Below, piece after piece: positions 60,430 through 64,000 of a stretch of DNA of 64,000 nucleotides. The notes beneath the pieces are model-generated. The model saw only the letters and a list, made by a program, of their open reading frames with translations. It did no database searches and was not told where the DNA came from. The position numbers and the translations under genes are program-made. The stretch comes from Zoogloeaceae bacterium G21618-S1 (GTDB taxonomy: Bacteria > Pseudomonadota > Gammaproteobacteria > Burkholderiales > Rhodocyclaceae), in the NCBI GenBank assembly GCA_027214125.1, contig JAPWHF010000004.1:1-64000 (forward strand), written 5' to 3'. Position 1 is the first letter of the stretch; the number at the start of each line of letters is the position of its first letter.

Positions 60430-60813
60430 TCAATCGCGCTGAATCAGCTCGATCTTGTAGCCGTCCGGGTCATCCACAAAGGCAATGACCGTGGTGCCAT
60501 GCTTCATGGGCCCCGCCTCACGCACCACCTTGCCGCCGGCCGCACGGATCGCATCACAGGCCGCGTAGGCATCCGGCACGCCGAGCGCGATATGGCCGTA
60601 GCCATTGCCGAGCTCATAGCTCGCGGTGTCCCAGTTGTGGGTCAGCTCCAGCACCGCGCCTTCCGACTCGGGTTGATAACCAACAAAGGCCAGCGTGAAG
60701 CGGCCTTCCGGGTAGTCCTGCCGGCGCAGCAGCTTCATGCCCAGAATGTCCGTGTAGAACGCAATCGAGCGGTCCAGGTCGCCGACCCGAAGCATGGTGT
60801 GGAGTAAACGCAT
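60430..60813 (-). CDS. gloA: Lactoylglutathione lyase (glyoxalase I)
   Basis: The product is 127 residues, close to the 135 of Escherichia coli. It converts the methylglyoxal-glutathione hemithioacetal to S-lactoylglutathione. The four metal ligands fit: the histidine in LLHTMLRV, the glutamate in VLELTHNWD, the histidine in YGHIALGV and the glutamate in YKIELIQ. The short form with these ligands suggests a nickel- or cobalt-dependent enzyme. It is the last of a leftward gene run. Confidence 0.96.
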   Translation of the reverse strand: MRLLHTMLRVGDLDRSIAFYTDILGMKLLRRQDYPEGRFTLAFVGYQPESEGAVLELTHNWDTASYELGNGYGHIALGVPDAYAACDAIRAAGGKVVREAGPMKHGTTVIAFVDDPDGYKIELIQRD

Positions 60814-60830
60814 GGCTATGTCCTTATTGT

Positions 60831-61592
60831 TCAGTCGATAGAAGATGCGGCCGGCTCGGCCGCATCGATAAATTCGGGCAGGGCGCGTCCGAGCTGCCGG
60901 AGCCGCAAACGTGCGCCGCCCACATCGGGAATCACCTGCGCCACCAGCGCCCAGAAACGCGGCGAATGATTCATGTGAACCCGGTGCGCCACCTCATGTG
61001 CCACCACATAATCGATGAGATCCGGGCTCAGGTGAATCAGCCGCCAGTGCAGGCGGATGCCGCGCGCCGAACAACTGCCCCAGCGGGTGCGCGCCTGGGT
61101 CAGCCCGACCGGCGGCACCGGCACGCCGATACGCAAGGCGAACTCGGCCACCCGGCCTTCAAAATACGCCAGCGCCCGTGCCTGCAGCGCCCGCTTCAAA
61201 CGATCCGTGGGCGACTGGCGGACGGTACAGCGCAGCATCAAACGCGCCTCGTCGCCAAGGTCCGCAGCCATCCATCGCACCTCGGCCCGGCCGCGCGACA
61301 ACGTCAGCCGGCATGGCGCGCCCATCAGCGGAAACGACACGCCATCGACGACCACGAGTTTGGCCGCTTGTGGCCGCGCAGCCAGCGCGGTGAGCTTGTC
61401 GAGCACCCAGCGATCATGGGCCTGCAAGAAGGCCTCGACCGCCGAATGCGGGGCGCGCAGCGGTGCCGCCACCGACAGGCCGCGCCCGTCGATGGTCAGT
61501 CCGAGCGTACGACGCGCCGAGCGGCGCAGGTGATAACCGACCGGTCGGCCAAGCAGATGGATCTGGTGCTGGCTGCGCAAGGCAGCGCTCAC
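60831..61592 (-). CDS. YgjP-like zinc metallopeptidase (M48-related)
   Basis: The product is 253 residues starting at a GTG that overlaps the upstream CinA-like gene by four bases (GTGA). The zinc motif is HEVAH (H199, E200, H203), followed by MNHSPRFW, which supplies the third ligand region. RTRWGSCS at about 168-175 is the other family hallmark (YgjP/SprT-like DUF45). No signal peptide is seen, so it is probably cytoplasmic. Substrates are not established for this family. Confidence 0.9.
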   Translation of the reverse strand: MSAALRSQHQIHLLGRPVGYHLRRSARRTLGLTIDGRGLSVAAPLRAPHSAVEAFLQAHDRWVLDKLTALAARPQAAKLVVVDGVSFPLMGAPCRLTLSRGRAEVRWMAADLGDEARLMLRCTVRQSPTDRLKRALQARALAYFEGRVAEFALRIGVPVPPVGLTQARTRWGSCSARGIRLHWRLIHLSPDLIDYVVAHEVAHRVHMNHSPRFWALVAQVIPDVGGARLRLRQLGRALPEFIDAAEPAASSID

Positions 61593-62338
61593 GCCTTGTC
61601 GTCCCAGCTGAAGCCGCGCGCGGCCAGTTCAGCGAGGATCTCGGCCATGGCGGCCGCCACGCGCTCGGCCGTCCCTTTGACGCCCAGCTCGATACTGCGC
61701 CGCCGATCGGCCTCGGCAAAGGCCGGCAGGCTGAACACGGTCACATCCGGGTAGTCGGCGGTGATGCGCTCCATTAAGGCCACCAACTGACTCTCGTACG
61801 CCTCCCACACCGTCACCGCCTGCTCGACATAGTCTTCCGCGTGGAACAGCTCGGCGTAGCAGGTATCGAGCACCCAGGCCACCATCGGCCAGGCCATCAC
61901 CGGGAAGCCGGGCACGAAATAGTGCTTGGCAATGCTGAAGCCGGGGACCTGGTTATAGGGGTTGGGGATGATCGCCGCACCCACCGGGTAGACGCCCATC
62001 TGCAAACGATGCGCGGTGGTTTCATCGCCAAACTTGCCACGCAGGATGGCTTCGGCCTCGGGATGCAGCGCCAGCGGCTGCCCCACCGCTTCGGCCGCGG
62101 CCTGGCGGGTGTGGTCGTCCGGCGTTGCGCCGATACCGCCGAAGCTGAACACCACGTCACCGGTGGCCATTGTCTCTTGCAGCGTCTTGACCAGAAACGG
62201 CCGCGAGTCGGTCACATAGCGCACCCACGACAGCTTCAGACCACGCTCGCCGAGCAACTCGATGAGCTTGGCCAGATGCTTGTCTTGCCGACGGCCTGAG
62301 AGAATTTCGTCGCCGATGATGATCGCGCCAAAGCCCAT
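61589..62338 (-). CDS. CinA-like molybdopterin-binding domain protein
   Basis: The product is 249 residues. It corresponds to the N-terminal MoaB/Mog-type half of CinA (COG1058) without the C-terminal nicotinamide deamidase domain. GAIIIGDEILSGRRQDKH opens the domain, and FSFGGIGATPDDHTRQAAAEAVG is the conserved substrate loop. Such stand-alone proteins have been linked to pyridine-nucleotide or molybdopterin chemistry, but the role here is not defined. It is translationally coupled to the metallopeptidase gene and lies nine bases after the EI24 gene. Confidence 0.87.
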   Translation of the reverse strand: MGFGAIIIGDEILSGRRQDKHLAKLIELLGERGLKLSWVRYVTDSRPFLVKTLQETMATGDVVFSFGGIGATPDDHTRQAAAEAVGQPLALHPEAEAILRGKFGDETTAHRLQMGVYPVGAAIIPNPYNQVPGFSIAKHYFVPGFPVMAWPMVAWVLDTCYAELFHAEDYVEQAVTVWEAYESQLVALMERITADYPDVTVFSLPAFAEADRRRSIELGVKGTAERVAAAMAEILAELAARGFSWDDKA

Positions 62339-62347
62339 GAAAATTCC

Positions 62348-63103
62348 TTAACGGCCGGGCTGATCCGCGATCACCCAGCCACGCCCGACCCGGTCGCGGC
62401 GCAAGGCTTCGAGCAGGTAGTGGACATAGGCCAGGCCGCAGAAGGCCGGCGCAAACAGGTTAACAATCGGAATGTAGGCCAGCAGGGCGCAACCGGTGCC
62501 CAGGCCGAGCAGCGCGGCGCGGTGCTCCTGGCGCAGGCGTGGCATTTCTTCGCGGTCGCCATGCAACATCAGCGCGTCGTAGCCAAAGGCGCGCTGGTTG
62601 AGCCAGGCGGTGAGCAGGATCGAGGCGACCAGGCCAACACCGGGAATCAGCCAGAATGGCAAGGTCAGCACGATGCCGACAATGAACACCGCCACCGCCA
62701 CCACCGCATTGATGGCGCTACCGGTATTGGAGCCGCCGCGGCGCATTTCGAGATCGCCATAGCGGATCTTGGCGACCTTTTCGAGCATGATGGGCAAGGC
62801 CACCACCGCCACCAGCAAGGCCGCGGTCACGTAGATCACCGGCAGGAACAGCACCGCCAGTGCGATCTTGACCAGCACCAGCACCGCCGCCGCACCGACC
62901 TCGGAGCTGTCGAGCCGCGCCGACACCCAGTCCCACTGGCCGATCCAGCTCATCACACCGGCCACCATCGGGTCCCACAGCACGATGCCGAGAATCAGCC
63001 ACACCACCATCGCCAACAGCGTGGGCCACACCAGATGCCACAGCACGCCGCGTTCGGTGAGACTCTTCACCGCCCGGGCGTATGCGAGAAATATGTCCTT
63101 CAT
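62348..63103 (-). CDS. EI24-domain membrane protein (CysZ-like)
   Basis: The product is 251 residues with about five hydrophobic segments, ILLTAWLNQRAFGYDALM and GTGCALLAYIPIVNLFAPAFCGLAYVHYL. The latter pattern is typical of the EI24/CysZ family. CysZ imports sulfate in enteric bacteria, but the wider family is uncharacterised and there is no cys gene here, so no symbol is given. A possible -10 (TACAAT, plus 63134-63139) precedes it. It lies 74 bases downstream of hrpA, separated by the small hairpin at 63144-63162. Confidence 0.85.
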   Translation of the reverse strand: MKDIFLAYARAVKSLTERGVLWHLVWPTLLAMVVWLILGIVLWDPMVAGVMSWIGQWDWVSARLDSSEVGAAAVLVLVKIALAVLFLPVIYVTAALLVAVVALPIMLEKVAKIRYGDLEMRRGGSNTGSAINAVVAVAVFIVGIVLTLPFWLIPGVGLVASILLTAWLNQRAFGYDALMLHGDREEMPRLRQEHRAALLGLGTGCALLAYIPIVNLFAPAFCGLAYVHYLLEALRRDRVGRGWVIADQPGR

Positions 63104-63143
63104 GCCTGCCTGTCGTTTGAAAACACGGAAATCATTGTAGCGC

Positions 63144-63162
63144 CGTCATCAAAACGATGACG
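63144..63162. repeat. Small hairpin between hrpA and the EI24 gene
   Basis: CGTCATC and GATGACG pair across AAAAC (GTTTT on the coding strand). There is no T run beyond the loop, so it is at best a weak terminator for hrpA. Confidence 0.45.
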
Positions 63163-63177
63163 CCCGCCGCCCGACGC

Positions 63178-64000
63178 TTAACGGGGTCGGGCGTCCCATA
63201 TCTTTGAGAGCCGCTTCACCGAGACCGGCATCGGCGTCTTGAGTTCCTGCGCGAACAATCCCACGCGCAACTCTTCGAGCAGCCAGCGGAACTCCTCCAG
63301 GAAGGGGTCGGCCTGTCCGGCGCGCAAACTATCAATCCGCGCGCGCTCCACCGGCCGGGCGAGCAAGGCCCAGTCGCGCATCAACGCGGCGTCGCGCTCG
63401 GCCGCGTTGCGCAGCTTGTCGATGCGCACCACGGCCGCCTTGAGGTAACGCGGGAAGTGCGTCAGCCGCTCGTAGGGCACCTCGACCACAAAGCGCTTGC
63501 TGACCAGCGCCGCCAGCTGCTGGCGAATATCCTCGACCACTTCGGGATAGGTCTTGAGCCCGCCCAGCCGCTTTTCGAGCGTGGCCCGCTCGACCAGCAC
63601 CTGATCGACCAGCCGCAACAACTCCTGCGCGACCAGCGTCATGCGCGGCTTTGCCGCCTGCGCGCGGGCGACAAAGCTGTCGCCATCGGTCGGCAGCGGT
63701 TCGAGCAGGCAGGTGCGCGCCACCGTGGCCGCCACCAGCTGATCCTGCAATTCGCCCTCGGTGCCAAAGCTGATGAAGCGCAATGCCACGTCGCGCAGCC
63801 CCGGCAGGCGGCGGATTGCCTTGACCTGGTCTTTCAGCGTCAGGCAAAACAGCCGCACCAGCCCCTCGCGATGCACCCGCGCTGCCTCTTCCGGCGTGTC
63901 GTAGGGGCGCAGCGACACACTGTCGCCATCGTCATGCAGCGCCGGGAAGCCGACCACCTCGCGCCCGGCCACCTTGAGTTCGAGCAGCTCGGGCAGCGCG
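63178..64000 (-). CDS. hrpA: ATP-dependent RNA helicase HrpA, C-terminal part
   Basis: This is the last 273 or so codons of a gene whose start lies beyond the right edge; the frame is open to the last base. The sequence belongs to the C-terminal domain of bacterial HrpA (DUF3418): ELLELKVAGREVVGFPALHDDGDSV, RPYDTPEEAARVHREGLVRLF and a final RLSKIWDARPR. The helicase motifs are not in the window. HrpA is a DEAH-box helicase acting on mRNA and on stalled ribosomes. It heads the leftward run toward gloA. Confidence 0.92.
   Translation of the reverse strand, partial: ALPELLELKVAGREVVGFPALHDDGDSVSLRPYDTPEEAARVHREGLVRLFCLTLKDQVKAIRRLPGLRDVALRFISFGTEGELQDQLVAATVARTCLLEPLPTDGDSFVARAQAAKPRMTLVAQELLRLVDQVLVERATLEKRLGGLKTYPEVVEDIRQQLAALVSKRFVVEVPYERLTHFPRYLKAAVVRIDKLRNAAERDAALMRDWALLARPVERARIDSLRAGQADPFLEEFRWLLEELRVGLFAQELKTPMPVSVKRLSKIWDARPR

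Noticed and set aside
62348-63103. Sulfate transporter CysZ
   Set aside because: The fold family fits, but there is no cys gene nearby and most EI24 proteins are uncharacterised, so no specific function was assigned.

Overview
The window is a GC-rich stretch of bacterial chromosome that looks like core genome. It has about 54 protein genes on both strands, one tRNA and the edge of a stable-RNA-type promoter. I saw no insertion sequence, prophage, integron, toxin-antitoxin pair, restriction system or CRISPR array. Several things suggest a free-living Betaproteobacterium, probably Rhodocyclales-like (Azoarcus, Thauera or Denitromonas type). These are the leuS-lptE-holA, rpsU-yqeY-dnaG-rpoD and folB/plsY/tsaD arrangements, the beta-type Dcd, an H-NS of the GRGRKP type, a cytochrome c' and the many cyclic-di-GMP proteins. 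The taxonomic placement is inference from gene content and protein character; no database was searched.

Layout. 1-111: a strong leftward promoter whose transcript leaves the window. 228-1691: a PilZ-like protein. 1864-7325: nucleotide metabolism (thyA-folA; dcd), a PLP-dependent basic amino acid decarboxylase and the Fe-S carrier Mrp/ApbC. 7481-13267: an OmpA-like lipoprotein, metG, a small membrane protein, acyP, a SulP transporter and a 2-Cys peroxiredoxin with a clear terminator. 13352-23742: a GGDEF-EAL protein, dnaE, then an overlapping HisKA_2 kinase and REC-PAS-GGDEF-EAL response regulator. 23755-31441: leftward genes for an AEC permease, a rhomboid protease, a hotdog thioesterase, a small secreted protein, a quinone oxidoreductase, outer membrane phospholipase A and malic enzyme. 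31748-37683: an orphan ParA, a b-type cytochrome, cytochrome c', a double-receiver protein, uvrD and an unknown 107-residue protein with its own leader and terminator. 37762-46697: leuS, lptE, holA, proA, a chalcone-isomerase-like protein, ogt, xerD, ybaK and hns. 46717-53658: folB, plsY, tsaD, the macromolecular synthesis genes rpsU-yqeY-dnaG-rpoD and tRNA-Ile2(CAU). 53818-60418: a signalling block of membrane GGDEF-EAL, REC-HD-GYP and a tripartite hybrid kinase. 60430-64000: leftward gloA, a YgjP-like metallopeptidase, a CinA-like protein, an EI24 membrane protein and the 3' end of hrpA.

The strongest theme beyond housekeeping is cyclic-di-GMP and phosphorelay signalling. There are three dual GGDEF-EAL proteins, one HD-GYP phosphodiesterase, one PilZ-like candidate receptor, two histidine kinases and a double receiver with a dead first domain. 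In the 53.8-60.4 kb block, the hybrid kinase's HPt domain could plausibly feed the HD-GYP receiver next door.

I did not find a convincing undescribed multi-gene system. The more unusual items are the PilZ-like protein with a long unrecognised N-terminal region, the orphan 107-residue gene with a structured leader, a 13-mer shared by two leaders, palindromes upstream of hns and of the chalcone-isomerase-like gene, a dnaE that may be translated leaderless, and mutated signature residues in several signalling domains. Starts were moved inward from the longest open frame where a ribosome binding site or the family's usual N-terminus favoured it. All promoter calls are by eye.
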